64,000 bases of DNA from Streptomyces avermitilis MA-4680 = NBRC 14893 (GCF_000009765.2 NC_003155.5:3410001-3474000), one strand, 5' to 3'. Shown: positions 51,716 to 63,618, counted from the stretch's first letter. Program-made: numbers and translations. Notes: generated from the sequence alone by a model not told the origin.

Positions 51716-53107
51716 GTGCGCCCCACCGCCGCCCGCCCCCGCACCACTGCCCCGCTTCTTCTCGCCGCCCTGCTCACCGTCTCCGCCGGCGGTGCCCTCA
51801 CCGCCTGCGGCAGCGGTTCCGGAAGTGATCCGGACACGGTGAAGGTCTCCTTCAAACAGTCCATGGACAACTCGATCAAGGTCACGGACACCTACCTGGC
51901 CGGCATCAAGAAGCAGTTCGAGAAGGAGAACCCCGGCAAGAAGGTCGAACTCGTCCCCATCAAGGCCCCGGACTCCGAGTACTACACGAAGGTCCAGCAG
52001 ATGATGCGGTCCCCGAAGACCGCCCCCGACCTGGTCTACGAGGACACCTTCCTCATCAACTCGGACATCACCAGCGGCTACTTGAAGCCCCTCGACCCCT
52101 ACCTCGCCAAGTGGCGGGACTGGGACCAGTTCCTCGACACGGCCAAGGCGGCCGCCAAGGGCGAGGACGGGAAGACGTACGGCGTCCCCGACGGCACCGA
52201 CACCCGGGGCCTCTGGTTCGACAAGGGCGTCTTCGAGAAGGCCGGTCTGCCCGCCGACTGGCAGCCGAAGACCTGGGACGAGGTCCTCTCCGCGGCTCGT
52301 ACGATCAAGAAGAAGGTCCCCGGCGTCACCCCGCTGAACGTGTACACGGGCAAGCCGGCGGGCGAGGCCGCCACGATGCAGGGCTTCGAGATGCTGTTGT
52401 ACGGGACGGGCGACGGCACGGCGGACCCCCTGTACGACACGGCCACCAAGAAATGGATCACCGCGGGCCGGGGCTTCAAGGACGCCCTCCGTTTCGTCGA
52501 GACGGTCTACCAGGAGAAGCTCGGCCCCGATGTCTCCGACGCCCTCGACCCGAACTTCTCGACCGCGGTCCGCGGTGAACTGCTGCCCAAGGGCAAGCTC
52601 GGCATCGACCTGGACGGCTCCTGGCTCCCGCAGGACTGGCTGAAGGGCAGCGGCCACGAGTGGCCCGAGTGGTCGAGCAGGCTCGGCCTCGCGGCCATGC
52701 CGACGCAGGACGGCCGGGCACCCGGCAAGGTGAGCATGTCCGGCGGCTGGACGTGGTCGATCCCGGCGAAGGCCGGCAACCCCGACCTGGCGTTCAAGTT
52801 CATCGAGACGATGCAGACGGCGGCGAACGCACGGAAGTGGTACATCGCCAACTCCGGCATCGCGGTGCGCAAGGACGTCGCCGAGGACCCCGCTTACACG
52901 AAGGCCCAGCCCGGCATCAAGTTCTTCACGGACCTGGTCGCCAGCACGCACTACCGCCCCGCGTACCCGGCGTACCCCAAGGTCTCGACCGCCATCCAGG
53001 AAGCCATGGAGGGCGTGACCACGGGTGACATGTCGGTCGACAAGGCGGCGAGCGGATACGACGAAGCGCTGAAGACGGCCACGAACAACCAAGTGATCGA
53101 GAAGTGA
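51716..53107 (+). CDS. Extracellular sugar-binding lipoprotein of an ABC importer
   Basis: A 463-residue solute-binding protein (family 1). The signal sequence ends in the lipobox LTACG, then a short GSGSGSD linker and the two-lobed binding fold (KVSFKQSMDNSIKVTDTYLAGIKKQFEKENPGKKVELVPI, FDKGVFEKAGLPADWQPKTWDEVL, GGWTWSIPAKAGNPDLAFKFIE). It captures a carbohydrate at the outer face and passes it to the two permeases that follow. GTG 51716 is 8 nt after AGGAGG; another GTG at 51710 is too close. No ATPase gene is present, so a shared MsiK-type ATPase elsewhere is likely. The sugar is unknown; the DasR-like promoter hints at an aminosugar. Confidence 0.92.
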   Translation: MRPTAARPRTTAPLLLAALLTVSAGGALTACGSGSGSDPDTVKVSFKQSMDNSIKVTDTYLAGIKKQFEKENPGKKVELVPIKAPDSEYYTKVQQMMRSPKTAPDLVYEDTFLINSDITSGYLKPLDPYLAKWRDWDQFLDTAKAAAKGEDGKTYGVPDGTDTRGLWFDKGVFEKAGLPADWQPKTWDEVLSAARTIKKKVPGVTPLNVYTGKPAGEAATMQGFEMLLYGTGDGTADPLYDTATKKWITAGRGFKDALRFVETVYQEKLGPDVSDALDPNFSTAVRGELLPKGKLGIDLDGSWLPQDWLKGSGHEWPEWSSRLGLAAMPTQDGRAPGKVSMSGGWTWSIPAKAGNPDLAFKFIETMQTAANARKWYIANSGIAVRKDVAEDPAYTKAQPGIKFFTDLVASTHYRPAYPAYPKVSTAIQEAMEGVTTGDMSVDKAASGYDEALKTATNNQVIEK

Positions 53108-54033
53108 GCGCGGACACCCGAGCCGCCCCGGGCCGCCCCCTGACCGGGAAGGCCGCCGCCCCTCGCCGGAAAGGCGCCCGCCGCTCCCTGGTCCGCGCCC
53201 TCCCGGCCGCCCCCGCCGTCGTCCTCCTGGTCCTCTTCCTCGCGGGCCCGATCGGCTACTGCGCGTACATCGCCTTCACCGATCTCCAGCTCACGGGCCA
53301 GGCCCACGCGTCGTTCGTCGGTTTCGACAACTTCCGGGCGGCGTTCAAGGACGAGGCGTTCCTGAACGCGGTCTGGCTGACACTCGTCTTCACGGTGCTG
53401 TCGTCGCTGGTCGGCCAGAACACGCTGGGCCTGGCGCTCGCGTCGCTGATGCAACGGGCGTCGAAGCCGATGCGTACGCTCGTCGGCGGGATCGTCATCA
53501 CGGCGTGGGTGCTGCCGGAGGTGGTGGCGGGGTTCCTGCTGTACGCGTTCTTCCGGCGGGAGGGCACCCTGAACGCCATCCTCGACGGGCTTCACCTCCC
53601 CTCCCAGAACTGGCTGTTCACGCTGCCGATCCTGGCGGTCTCCTTCGCGAACGTATGGCGGGGAACGGCCTTCTCGATGCTGGTCTACTCGGCGGCGCTG
53701 AACGAGATCCCCAAGGAGATCACGGAGGCGGCGGAAGTAGACGGGGCGGGCGGCTGGCGCCGCATGTGGCACATCACGCTGCCGATGATCCGCCGGTCGA
53801 TCGGCACCAACCTGATGCTGAACACCCTCCAGACCCTGTCCGTCTTCGGCCTGATCTGGGTGATGACGAGAGGCGGCCCTGGAAACAGAAGCCAGACGCT
53901 CCCCCTGTTCATGTACGAACAGGCCTTCCAGAAGAGCATGATCGGCTACGGGACCGCGGTGGCGCTCCTGCTGCTGGTGGTCGGCTCGCTGTTCTCGCTC
54001 GTCTATATGCGGCTGCTGCGGACGGAGGTCTGA
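53104..54033 (+). CDS. Sugar ABC importer permease (MalF type)
   Basis: A 309-residue inner-membrane permease with six predicted helices. The cytoplasmic EAA loop is IPKEITEAAEVDGAGGWRRMWHITLPMIR, the docking site for the ATPase. A basic N-terminus (ARRSLVRALPA) precedes the first helix. The GTG at 53104 overlaps the stop of the binding-protein gene by 4 nt. It pairs with the next gene to form the channel. Confidence 0.93.
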   Translation: MSADTRAAPGRPLTGKAAAPRRKGARRSLVRALPAAPAVVLLVLFLAGPIGYCAYIAFTDLQLTGQAHASFVGFDNFRAAFKDEAFLNAVWLTLVFTVLSSLVGQNTLGLALASLMQRASKPMRTLVGGIVITAWVLPEVVAGFLLYAFFRREGTLNAILDGLHLPSQNWLFTLPILAVSFANVWRGTAFSMLVYSAALNEIPKEITEAAEVDGAGGWRRMWHITLPMIRRSIGTNLMLNTLQTLSVFGLIWVMTRGGPGNRSQTLPLFMYEQAFQKSMIGYGTAVALLLLVVGSLFSLVYMRLLRTEV

Positions 54034-54034
54034 G

Positions 54035-54874
54035 ATGCCGCGCACTCCCGCCTCCCGCCGCACGGCCCACCGGCTCGCGGCGGACGCCGGCCTGCTCGTC
54101 GTGGCGGCGGCCTTCGCGCTCCCCCTGGCCTGGGTGGTGCTGTCCTCGCTGGACGCGCACGCCGGACTCGAGGTGAAGGTGCCGGACGGCCTGACACTGG
54201 ACAACTTCGACGCGGTCCTCAAGCCGGACATCACCTTCACGCCACTGCTCAACAGCCTGATCCTGTGCGGCGGGGCGACGCTCCTGACGGTGGCGTGCGC
54301 GGCGCTCGCGGCCTACCCGCTGTCGCGGTTCCGGTCGCGGCTCAACAGGCCGTTCCTGCTGACGATCCTGTTCGCGACGAGTCTGCCGATCACGGCGGTG
54401 ATGGTTCCGGTGTACGCGCTGTTCGTACAGGTGAATCTGATCGACACCCTCCAGGGGACGATCTTCTTCTTCGCGGCCTCTCAACTCCCCTTCGCCATCT
54501 GGCTGATGAAGAACTTCATGGACGGAGTGCCGAAGGAACTGGAGGAGGCGGCGTGGACGGACGGAGCGTCGTCGTTCCAGTCGCTGATCCGGGTCGTGCT
54601 GCCCCTGATGGGGCCGGGCGTGGCGGTGGTGACGGTCTTCGCGTTCGTGATGATGTGGGGCAACTTCTTCGTGCCGTTCATGCTGCTGCTCACGCCGGAC
54701 CAGATGCCGGCGTCGGTGAGCATCAACGACTTCTTCGGGAATCGGGGGACGGTGGTGTACGGGCAGCTGGCGGCGTTCTCCGTCATCTACTCGACGCCGG
54801 TGATCCTGCTGTACGTGCTGGTCGCACGGCGGTTGGGCGGGGGATTCGCGCTGGGCGGGGCGGTCAAGGGGTGA
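54035..54874 (+). CDS. Sugar ABC importer permease (MalG type)
   Basis: A 279-residue permease with six predicted helices, starting 1 bp after the previous stop codon. The EAA motif is VPKELEEAAWTDGASSFQSLIRVVLPLM. LPFAIWLMKNFMDG is typical of the MalG group. Together with the preceding permease it forms the membrane pore. No hairpin terminator is obvious after it. Confidence 0.93.
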   Translation: MPRTPASRRTAHRLAADAGLLVVAAAFALPLAWVVLSSLDAHAGLEVKVPDGLTLDNFDAVLKPDITFTPLLNSLILCGGATLLTVACAALAAYPLSRFRSRLNRPFLLTILFATSLPITAVMVPVYALFVQVNLIDTLQGTIFFFAASQLPFAIWLMKNFMDGVPKELEEAAWTDGASSFQSLIRVVLPLMGPGVAVVTVFAFVMMWGNFFVPFMLLLTPDQMPASVSINDFFGNRGTVVYGQLAAFSVIYSTPVILLYVLVARRLGGGFALGGAVKG

Positions 54875-55285
54875 CGGGACGGGAGTGACGGGGCGCTCGG
54901 GTGACTCGGCGGACACGAGCCCGGATGCCGGTGCGGTCGTACGGCTCACACGGGTTGCCGGGGCCGGGGCGGGCTGCGCAGACGTCCGGATCGCGCCGGA
55001 CGTTCTCCCTCCTTGACAGGTCCGATCGCCGCGTTGATCATGACGTACTCGCCCTCGATGTCGACCCGCACCGGCGACGCCCGCGGCACCCCGCCGGCGC
55101 CCGGCGGCAGAGGCCGGGGGCGCGGAGCCGCTCGCGAATATGCCCCTCTACCTTGCCGTTCCCCCGCCCACGCCCCCTCCAGGCGTCCACTCCGGCCACC
55201 CGCGGAAACCGTTCCGCCCCGCCTCACACGGGCGACAAGTCGGCCCCCGGCCAGCCGGCCCCGGCGGCCGAAACCGTATGTTCCT

Positions 55286-55300
55286 ACAATCAGTGATTGT
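55286..55300. promoter_or_regulatory. Palindrome ACAATCA-G-TGATTGT upstream of an XRE gene
   Basis: Perfect 7-bp arms with one central base, in AT-rich surroundings, about 50 bp before the start of the XRE-type regulator. XRE proteins bind such short dyads, so autoregulation is plausible. Confidence 0.5.
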
Positions 55301-55337
55301 GGCCGAACAGACCGTAGTCACCGCAGTCCGGCGCCCA

Positions 55338-55343
55338 TAGCTT
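55338..55343 (+). promoter_or_regulatory. Putative -10 box TAGCTT
   Basis: TAGCTT lies right before GTG 55344 and 6 nt before GTG 55350. Since no Shine-Dalgarno is present, this spacing suggests a leaderless transcript beginning at GTG 55350. Confidence 0.4.
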
Positions 55344-55349
55344 GTGCGC

Positions 55350-56060
55350 GTGCACCCACCGCAGGCCCACCAGCCCACCCCGCCCTTCAACGCCCTCGCC
55401 GCCCGCAGACTGCGCTCGGCTCTCGGCATGGGGCCCGAGCATGTCGCGTACGGCATGCGTGCGTCGTACGGGCTTCCCTACGTCACTCCCGATCTCGTCG
55501 TCGCCTGGGAGCGCGGGATCACCGCGCCGAGTTCCCCCGAACTCACCGCGCTCGCGGGGGTGCTGTGGTGCTCGCCGGGCGAACTCATCGGCGCGCCGCG
55601 GACGTTGCGCGAGCACCGGGTCGCGCACGGTCTCGCCGCCGAGGACGTCGCGCGGGCCGTCGGGCTCGAACTCCTCGTGTATCAGCGGATGGAGGAGACC
55701 GACGAGTGGCGCGGCAACGAGCGGCAGTCGTCCGCACTCGCCGATCTGCTCGAACTCTCGCTGCCCGACTTCATCACGGTGACCGGACGCGACGCGAAGC
55801 TGGCGGAGCTGCTGCGCAGCGCGGTCACGACGCGCTGGCAGGCGTATGTGCGGCCGGTCGGCAAGATGGTGCCCCTGGACCGGCGCCTGCTGGAGGACGC
55901 GCTCCAGGAGCTGCACCACGCCTATCAGGGGCAGATGGTCGCCACCCTCAGCTGGGGCGGCGGCGGCCCGGCCGCCGACGAGGCCGGCGACGCGGGCCGC
56001 GACTTCCTCGACCGGATCGTGGAGAACTTCTGGTCGACGGTCCAGCGGAGCACGTATTGA
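55350..56060 (+). CDS. XRE-like DNA-binding protein
   Basis: A protein of about 236 residues with two helix-turn-helix-like regions: one near the start (NALAARRLRSALGMGPEHVAYGMRAS... VVAWERGITAPSSPELTALAGVL, residues ~15-75) and a second (LREHRVAHGLAAEDVARAVGLELLVYQRMEE, ~80-115). The C-terminal half holds hydrophobic helices (LLRSAVTTRWQAYVRPVGKMV) and a Gly-rich stretch. There is no catalytic motif. GTG 55350 is preferred for the -10 spacing; GTG 55344 adds two residues. It stands alone before pfkA, which is on the other strand and ends 43 bp away. Target unknown. Confidence 0.8.
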   Translation: MHPPQAHQPTPPFNALAARRLRSALGMGPEHVAYGMRASYGLPYVTPDLVVAWERGITAPSSPELTALAGVLWCSPGELIGAPRTLREHRVAHGLAAEDVARAVGLELLVYQRMEETDEWRGNERQSSALADLLELSLPDFITVTGRDAKLAELLRSAVTTRWQAYVRPVGKMVPLDRRLLEDALQELHHAYQGQMVATLSWGGGGPAADEAGDAGRDFLDRIVENFWSTVQRSTY

Positions 56061-56102
56061 GGTGACCTACGGAGGTCGGCGCACCTACCGGGGCACAGGG
56101 AT

Positions 56103-57128
<1,026 letters not shown>

Positions 57129-57324
57129 CGTGCTGTGTCTCCTGCTCGCTGTTGACACCGGTGAGCCAGTCCGATTGTTTCACGCCTCACAGGTGGTCGC
57201 CGCTCCCACCTGTTGACGGGCGCCTTATCCACCCGCAGAGGTACTGTCAAGGGGGTTCCACCCGGCACGGCGGGTGATTTTCGCGGCCTCGAGCCCCTCA
57301 CACGAAACGGAACGGAGAGCACGC

Positions 57325-59415
57325 GTGACGCGCAGCGTGTACGTGACCGGAATCGACCGCGGCGACGGCCGCCAGGTCGTCGAGCTGGGGGTCATGGAGC
57401 TTCTGACCCGCCAGGTCGACCGGGTGGGGGTGTTCCGCCCGCTTGTGCACGACGGTCCCGACCGCCTCTTCGAGCTGCTGCGCGCCCGCTACCGGCTCGC
57501 CCAGGACCCGGCGACCGTGTACGGCATGGACTATCACGAGGCGTCCGCGCTCCAGGCCGAGCAGGGGACCGACGAGCTGATGTCCACGCTGGTCGACCGG
57601 TTTCATCTGGTCGCGCGCGACTACGACGTCGTCCTCGTCCTCGGCACGGACTTCGCCGACACCCAGTTCCCCGACGAGCTGGCCCTCAACGCCCGCCTCG
57701 CGAACGAGTTCGGCGCGGCCGTGATCCCCGTGGTCGGCGGGCGCGGGCAGACCGCCGAGTCGGTGCGCGCCGAGACCCGTAACGCCTACCGCGCGTACGA
57801 GGGGCTCGGCTGCGACGTCCTCGCCATGGTGGTGAACCGGGTGGCCCGAGAGGACCGCGAGGAACTGGCCGCACGGCTCGATTCCCTTCTCGCCGTGCCC
57901 TGTTACGTACTCCCGGACGAGCCGGCGCTCTCCGCGCCGACGGTCGCGCAGATCACGCACGCCCTGGGCGGCAAGGTGCTCCTCGGCGACGACTCGGGGC
58001 TCGCCCGGGACGCCCTCGACTTCGTGTTCGGCGGTGCGATGCTGCCGAACTTCCTCAACGCGCTGACCCCGGGGTGTCTGGTGGTCACCCCGGGCGACCG
58101 CGCCGACCTGGTGGTGGGCGCGCTCGCCGCGCACAGCGCGGGCACCCCGCCGATAGCCGGTGTGCTGCTCACCCTCGACGAGCGGCCCAGCGACGAGGTC
58201 CTCACCCTGGCCGCCCGGCTCGCGCCCGGCACCCCGGTGGTCTCGGTGGCCGGCACCAGCTTCCCCACCGCGGCCGAACTGTTCTCCCTGGAGGGGAAGC
58301 TGAACGCGGCGACGCCCCGCAAGGCGGAGACCGCACTCGGCCTGTTCGAGCGGTACGTCGACACCGGCGACCTGCTGAAGCGGGTGTCCGCCCCGAGCAG
58401 TGACCGGCTCACGCCGATGATGTTCGAGCACAAGCTCCTGGAGCAGGCCCGCTCCGACAAGCGGCGCGTCGTGCTGCCCGAGGGCACCGAGACGCGCGTC
58501 CTGCACGCCGCCGAGGTGCTGCTGCGCCGGGGCGTGTGCGATCTGACGCTGCTCGGCCCGGTCGACCAGATCCGCAAGAAGGCCGCCGACCTGGGCATCG
58601 ATCTGGGCGGCTCCCAGCTGATCGACCCGGTGACCTCACAGCTGCGGGACTCCTTCGCCGAGAAGTACGCCCAGCTCCGGGCCCACAAGGGGGTCTCGGT
58701 GGAGCTGGCCTACGACGTCGTCGCCGACGTCAACTACTTCGGGACGCTGATGGTGCAGGAGGGGCTCGCCGACGGCATGGTGTCGGGCTCCGTGCACTCC
58801 ACGGCCGCCACCATCCGGCCCGCGTTCGAGATCATCAAGACCAAGCCGGACACGAAGATCGTGTCGTCCGTCTTCTTCATGTGCCTCGCCGACAAGGTGC
58901 TGGTGTACGGCGACTGCGCGGTCAACCCCGACCCGAACGCCGAGCAGCTGTGCGACATCGCCGTCCAGTCGGCCGCCACCGCCCGGCAGTTCGGGGTGGA
59001 GCCGCGGATCGCGATGCTGTCGTACTCGACGGGTACGTCCGGTTCGGGCGCCGACGTCGACAAGGTGCGCGAGGCGACGGAACTGGTCCGGCTGCGCCGC
59101 GACGACCTGAAGATCGAGGGACCGATCCAGTACGACGCCGCCGTCGAGCCGTCCGTCGCGGCGACCAAGCTGCCGGGCTCGGACGTCGCCGGGCAGGCGT
59201 CCGTGCTGATCTTCCCGGACCTCAACACCGGCAACAACACCTACAAGGCCGTGCAGCGCTCGGCCGGCGCGATCGCCGTCGGCCCGGTCATGCAGGGTCT
59301 GCGCAAGCCCGTCAACGACCTGTCCCGCGGCGCCCTCGTGCAGGACATCGTGAACACCGTCGCCATCACCGCGATCCAGGCCCAGTCCCCCCACGAGAAG
59401 GCGACCGCCCAGTGA
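57325..59415 (+). CDS. pta: Phosphate acetyltransferase (long form)
   Basis: A 696-residue enzyme interconverting acetyl-CoA and acetyl phosphate. The N-terminal domain (1-~210) is the P-loop NTPase-like module, but the P-loop reads VTGIDRGDGRQVVELG and lacks GKS/T, so it should not bind ATP classically. A DRTGG domain follows (~210-340). The C-terminal PTA domain (~370-690) has VVLPEGTETRVLHAAEVLLRRG, GLADGMVSGSVHSTAATIRPAFEI and FPDLNTGNNTYKAVQRSAGA. The GTG at 57325 follows ACGGAGAG; its stop is coupled to ackA (GTGA). With AckA it handles acetate overflow or use. Confidence 0.94.
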   Translation: MTRSVYVTGIDRGDGRQVVELGVMELLTRQVDRVGVFRPLVHDGPDRLFELLRARYRLAQDPATVYGMDYHEASALQAEQGTDELMSTLVDRFHLVARDYDVVLVLGTDFADTQFPDELALNARLANEFGAAVIPVVGGRGQTAESVRAETRNAYRAYEGLGCDVLAMVVNRVAREDREELAARLDSLLAVPCYVLPDEPALSAPTVAQITHALGGKVLLGDDSGLARDALDFVFGGAMLPNFLNALTPGCLVVTPGDRADLVVGALAAHSAGTPPIAGVLLTLDERPSDEVLTLAARLAPGTPVVSVAGTSFPTAAELFSLEGKLNAATPRKAETALGLFERYVDTGDLLKRVSAPSSDRLTPMMFEHKLLEQARSDKRRVVLPEGTETRVLHAAEVLLRRGVCDLTLLGPVDQIRKKAADLGIDLGGSQLIDPVTSQLRDSFAEKYAQLRAHKGVSVELAYDVVADVNYFGTLMVQEGLADGMVSGSVHSTAATIRPAFEIIKTKPDTKIVSSVFFMCLADKVLVYGDCAVNPDPNAEQLCDIAVQSAATARQFGVEPRIAMLSYSTGTSGSGADVDKVREATELVRLRRDDLKIEGPIQYDAAVEPSVAATKLPGSDVAGQASVLIFPDLNTGNNTYKAVQRSAGAIAVGPVMQGLRKPVNDLSRGALVQDIVNTVAITAIQAQSPHEKATAQ

Positions 59416-60629
59416 GCCCGACCCGCGTCCTCGTCCTCAACTCCGGCTCCTCGTCGGTGAAGTACCAGCTGCTCGACATGCGGGACAGCAGCCGGCTGGC
59501 CGTGGGTCTGGTCGAGCGCATCGGTGAGGGGACCTCCCGGCTGAAGCACACGCCGCTCACCACGGGTGTCTCCCGGGAGCTGACCAGCCCGGTCGCCGAC
59601 CACGCGGCCGCCCTCAAGACCGTCGCCGAGGAGCTGGCGAAGGACGGGCTCGGCCTGGACTCCCCCGAGCTGGCGGCGATCGGCCACCGCGTGGTGCACG
59701 GCGGCAGGTCCTTCACCGAGCCGACCGTCATCGACGACGACGTCCTCGCCGAGATCGAGCGGCTGATCCCCGTGGCGCCGCTGCACAACCCGGCCAACCT
59801 CACCGGCATCCGCACCGCCATGGCGCTGCGCCCGGACCTCCCCCAGGTCGCCGTCTTCGACACCGCCTTCCACACGACGATGCCGGAGTCGGCGGCGCGC
59901 TACGCGATCGACGTGAAGACGGCCGACGAGCACCGCGTCCGGCGCTACGGCTTCCACGGCACCTCGCACGCGTATGTGTCCCGGGCGACCGCGAAGCTCC
60001 TGGGCAGGGCGCCGAAGGACGTGAACCTGATCGTGCTGCACCTGGGCAACGGCGCCTCCGCGTCGGCCGTGCGCGGTGGGCGCTGCGTGGACACCTCCAT
60101 GGGGCTGACCCCCTTGGAGGGGCTGGTGATGGGTACGCGCTCCGGTGACATGGATCCGGCCGTCATCTTCCATTTGATGCGGGTCGGCGGAATGTCCACG
60201 GACGAGGTCGACACTCTGCTCAACACGAAGAGCGGTCTGATCGGCCTGTGCGGCGACAACGACATGCGGGAGATCCGCCGCCGTGTCGACGAGGGCGACG
60301 AGCAGGCGGCGCTCGCCTTCGACATCTACATTCACCGACTGAAGAAGTACATAGGCGCCTACTACGCGGTCCTCGGCCGGGTGGACGCGGTCGCGTTCAC
60401 GGCCGGGGTCGGCGAGAACGCGGCCCCGGTGCGCGCGGCCGCGATCGCGGGCCTGGAGGAACTGGGGCTGGTGGTCGACAGCGAGCGCAACGCCGTACGG
60501 AGCGACGAGCCGCGGATCGTCTCGCCCGAGGACGCGCGGGTCGCGGTCGCGGTGGTGCCGACCGACGAGGAACTGGAGATCGCCCAGCAGACGTACGCCC
60601 TCGTGGGCACGGCGCACCACCTCACCTGA
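59412..60629 (+). CDS. ackA: Acetate kinase
   Basis: A 405-residue kinase converting acetyl phosphate plus ADP to acetate plus ATP (and the reverse). ASKHA-fold motifs: VLVLNSGSSSVKYQLL, HRVVHGG, FDTAFHTTMP, RRYGFHGTSHAYVS, LIVLHLGNGASASAVRGG and FTAGVGENAAPVRAA. The catalytic Asp, Glu and Arg positions appear intact. The start is GTG 59412, overlapping the pta stop by 4 nt. The pyk gene follows 73 bp later, with its own promoter signals. Confidence 0.95.
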   Translation: MSPTRVLVLNSGSSSVKYQLLDMRDSSRLAVGLVERIGEGTSRLKHTPLTTGVSRELTSPVADHAAALKTVAEELAKDGLGLDSPELAAIGHRVVHGGRSFTEPTVIDDDVLAEIERLIPVAPLHNPANLTGIRTAMALRPDLPQVAVFDTAFHTTMPESAARYAIDVKTADEHRVRRYGFHGTSHAYVSRATAKLLGRAPKDVNLIVLHLGNGASASAVRGGRCVDTSMGLTPLEGLVMGTRSGDMDPAVIFHLMRVGGMSTDEVDTLLNTKSGLIGLCGDNDMREIRRRVDEGDEQAALAFDIYIHRLKKYIGAYYAVLGRVDAVAFTAGVGENAAPVRAAAIAGLEELGLVVDSERNAVRSDEPRIVSPEDARVAVAVVPTDEELEIAQQTYALVGTAHHLT

Positions 60630-60661
60630 GCGGCACCGCGCCCCTTTGTATCTTCCACCAG

Positions 60662-60675
60662 ACGGAATATTCCGT
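60662..60675. promoter_or_regulatory. Palindrome ACGGAATATTCCGT upstream of pyk
   Basis: A perfect 14-bp dyad in the 73-bp gap between ackA and pyk, ending 15 bp before the -10-like box of pyk. Its position over the -35 region fits a repressor operator. AT-rich for this genome. Confidence 0.6.
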
Positions 60676-60690
60676 AGCGAAACAAACCGA

Positions 60691-60696
60691 TAGGAT
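60691..60696 (+). promoter_or_regulatory. -10 box TAGGAT for a leaderless pyk transcript
   Basis: TAGGAT fits TANNNT, and 6 nt separate it from ATG 60703, which has no Shine-Dalgarno. The mRNA would start on the A of the start codon, as in many Streptomyces genes. Confidence 0.55.
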
Positions 60697-60702
60697 CGCC
60701 CT

Positions 60703-62133
<1,431 letters not shown>

Positions 62134-62155
62134 CCCGACCTGTGTACGCGCTGGA

Positions 62156-62183
62156 GGGCGCCCCCTGCGTGCGGGGGGCGCCC
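62156..62183 (+). terminator. Hairpin after pyk
   Basis: GGGCGCCCCC and GGGGGCGCCC form a 10-bp stem, 22 nt after the pyk stop. It is followed by TTCGGCGTTTC. Confidence 0.75.
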
Positions 62184-62234
62184 TTCGGCGTTTCACTTCG
62201 ACCATGCTCCGCCGCGCCGCGAACGCCGCCGCAC

Positions 62235-62286
62235 AGAGCTGTGGCCGGGTTCCTCGCGGTCCTGCGAGGAACCCGGCCACAGCTCT
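62235..62286 (-). terminator. 23-bp perfect hairpin after the Ser-rich surface gene
   Basis: AGAGCTGTGGCCGGGTTCCT and three more bases pair exactly with the reverse arm over GGTCCT. The longest stem in the window, it lies between the convergent ends of pyk and the minus-strand surface-protein gene, which stops at 62320. Confidence 0.8.
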
Positions 62287-62319
62287 TGATGCGGCTCCCG
62301 GACGGGTCGGTGGGCGGCG

Positions 62320-63618
62320 TCAGCCGGTGATGTACTGGTGGAGCCCCGGCACGTGCAGCGTTCCGCCGAACTGGCCGGCCTGGATGACCGTCACTTTGGT
62401 GAAGTAGATCAGCGGGATGTTCAGCGGCGGGGGGTTCTCCGGGTCGAACGTGACCGGGATCAGGCCGAACAGATTGCCGGAGATGCTCTCCGTGTACATG
62501 ATCGTCTTGCCGTCACTGATGGTGGACTTCGTGCCCTCGCCCGCCTGGACGTGGTAGGTCTTGCCGCCGTCGCCGACGACGAGCTGGTGCAGGTCACCGA
62601 TCTCGGTGCCCTGGGAGATCACGTACTTCAGGACCTTTTTGACCTTGCCGCCGGCCGTGCGCACCTTGACGACGCCCTGGTAGTCGGCACCCTCGAGCTT
62701 CAGCGAACTGGCCTTGAGCGTCCAGGGGTCGTCGGGCAGGTTGATGCTGTTGTCGATACCGCCCTGGTCGTCGGTGGCGGCCTTGCAGTCCTTCGGGTCC
62801 GTGGTGGAGCTCGCGGACGCCGACGGGCTGGGGGTGGCCGAGGAAGTGGCCTCGTCGGCCGCTTCCTTCGCCTTCTCCGTGGCGTCCTCGGCCGCCTTCG
62901 ACGCCGTGTTCGTCGCGTCCTGCGCGGTGTCCTTGACCGTGTCGGTGACCTTGTCGGTCGTGTCCTTGACGGTGTCGGAGGTGTCCTTGCTCGCGCTCGC
63001 CGAGGCGGAGGCCGTCGGGGTGGGGGTGGCGCTCGCCGACGGGCTGTCGGGGGTGAGGACGTCCTTGATCGCGTCGCCGATTTCCTCGAGCACGTTGCCG
63101 CTGCTCTCGGACGCCGACGGGGTCGCCGTGGACGTGTCGCCGCCCGACGACTTGTCCGACGTACCGGCGGAAGACGAGGACGCGGACGCGGACGCGGACG
63201 GCGTGGGCTCGGCCTTGTCGTCGGAACCTGAATCCGACGAAGAGGTCTTGTCCGAGGACGCGGAGGCCGAGGGGCTCGGCTCCGCCGAGTCGCCCTTGTC
63301 CGACGCGTCGTCGGACGCGGAGGCGGACGGTGACGGCGTGGCCGACGCGGACGCGCCGTCCTCCAGGGCGGCGACGCAGTTCTTGTACTCGTCGGCCAAC
63401 TCGCTCTTGGACAACGGCTGGTCGTCCGCCTGGGCGAGCGTCGGCGTGAACCCCATGCCCATGAGGACCGCCGTCGGCATCGCCGCGATGGCTATCGCCT
63501 TGCCGGCAGGCATGTGGAACCTGGTGAACAGCGGCTTCCTGGGGGCCGCGTGGCGCGGTCCCGATCTCACCTGCGCCAGGGCCGAAGAGCTCTCGCCATG
63601 GACCTCATCAGCCGACAC
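62320..63618 (-). CDS. Secreted Ser/Ala/Thr-rich surface protein with LEA-like helix
   Basis: A 432-residue exported protein of unknown function. A signal segment (residues ~28-60, ending TLAQA) is followed by a long low-complexity stretch (~80-215) of SPSASAS, SATPTPTAS and similar. Next comes a Lys/Asp/Thr/Ala helix of about 50 residues (SDTVKDTTDKVTDTVKDT, ASKAAEDATEKAKEAADE) with an 11-residue-like rhythm. A folded C-terminal domain (~300-432; LKASSLKLEGADYQGVVKVRT, GTLHVPGLHQYITG) matches the Streptomyces proteins paired with DUF6114. The GTG at 63618 overlaps the end of the upstream DUF6114 gene by 11 nt. Probably surface-bound; no enzyme motif. Confidence 0.8.
   Translation of the reverse strand: MSADEVHGESSSALAQVRSGPRHAAPRKPLFTRFHMPAGKAIAIAAMPTAVLMGMGFTPTLAQADDQPLSKSELADEYKNCVAALEDGASASATPSPSASASDDASDKGDSAEPSPSASASSDKTSSSDSGSDDKAEPTPSASASASSSSAGTSDKSSGGDTSTATPSASESSGNVLEEIGDAIKDVLTPDSPSASATPTPTASASASASKDTSDTVKDTTDKVTDTVKDTAQDATNTASKAAEDATEKAKEAADEATSSATPSPSASASSTTDPKDCKAATDDQGGIDNSINLPDDPWTLKASSLKLEGADYQGVVKVRTAGGKVKKVLKYVISQGTEIGDLHQLVVGDGGKTYHVQAGEGTKSTISDGKTIMYTESISGNLFGLIPVTFDPENPPPLNIPLIYFTKVTVIQAGQFGGTLHVPGLHQYITG

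Larger units (their letters stand above)
54875..55349. other. Gap with a short degenerate minus-strand frame
   Basis: About 475 bp without a convincing gene. On the minus strand near 55030-55080 a stretch reading VRVDIEGEYVMINAAIGP has good codon bias inside an otherwise low-quality frame (54946-55227) and may be a gene remnant. At 55286 there is a 15-bp palindrome in front of the XRE gene. Confidence 0.4.

Noticed and set aside
54946..55227. Minus-strand frame with the stretch VRVDIEGEYVMINAAIGP
   Set aside because: Only a short part looks protein-like, the rest is Arg/Pro/Gly-rich, and there is no ribosome site. Kept as a possible remnant within the gap entry.
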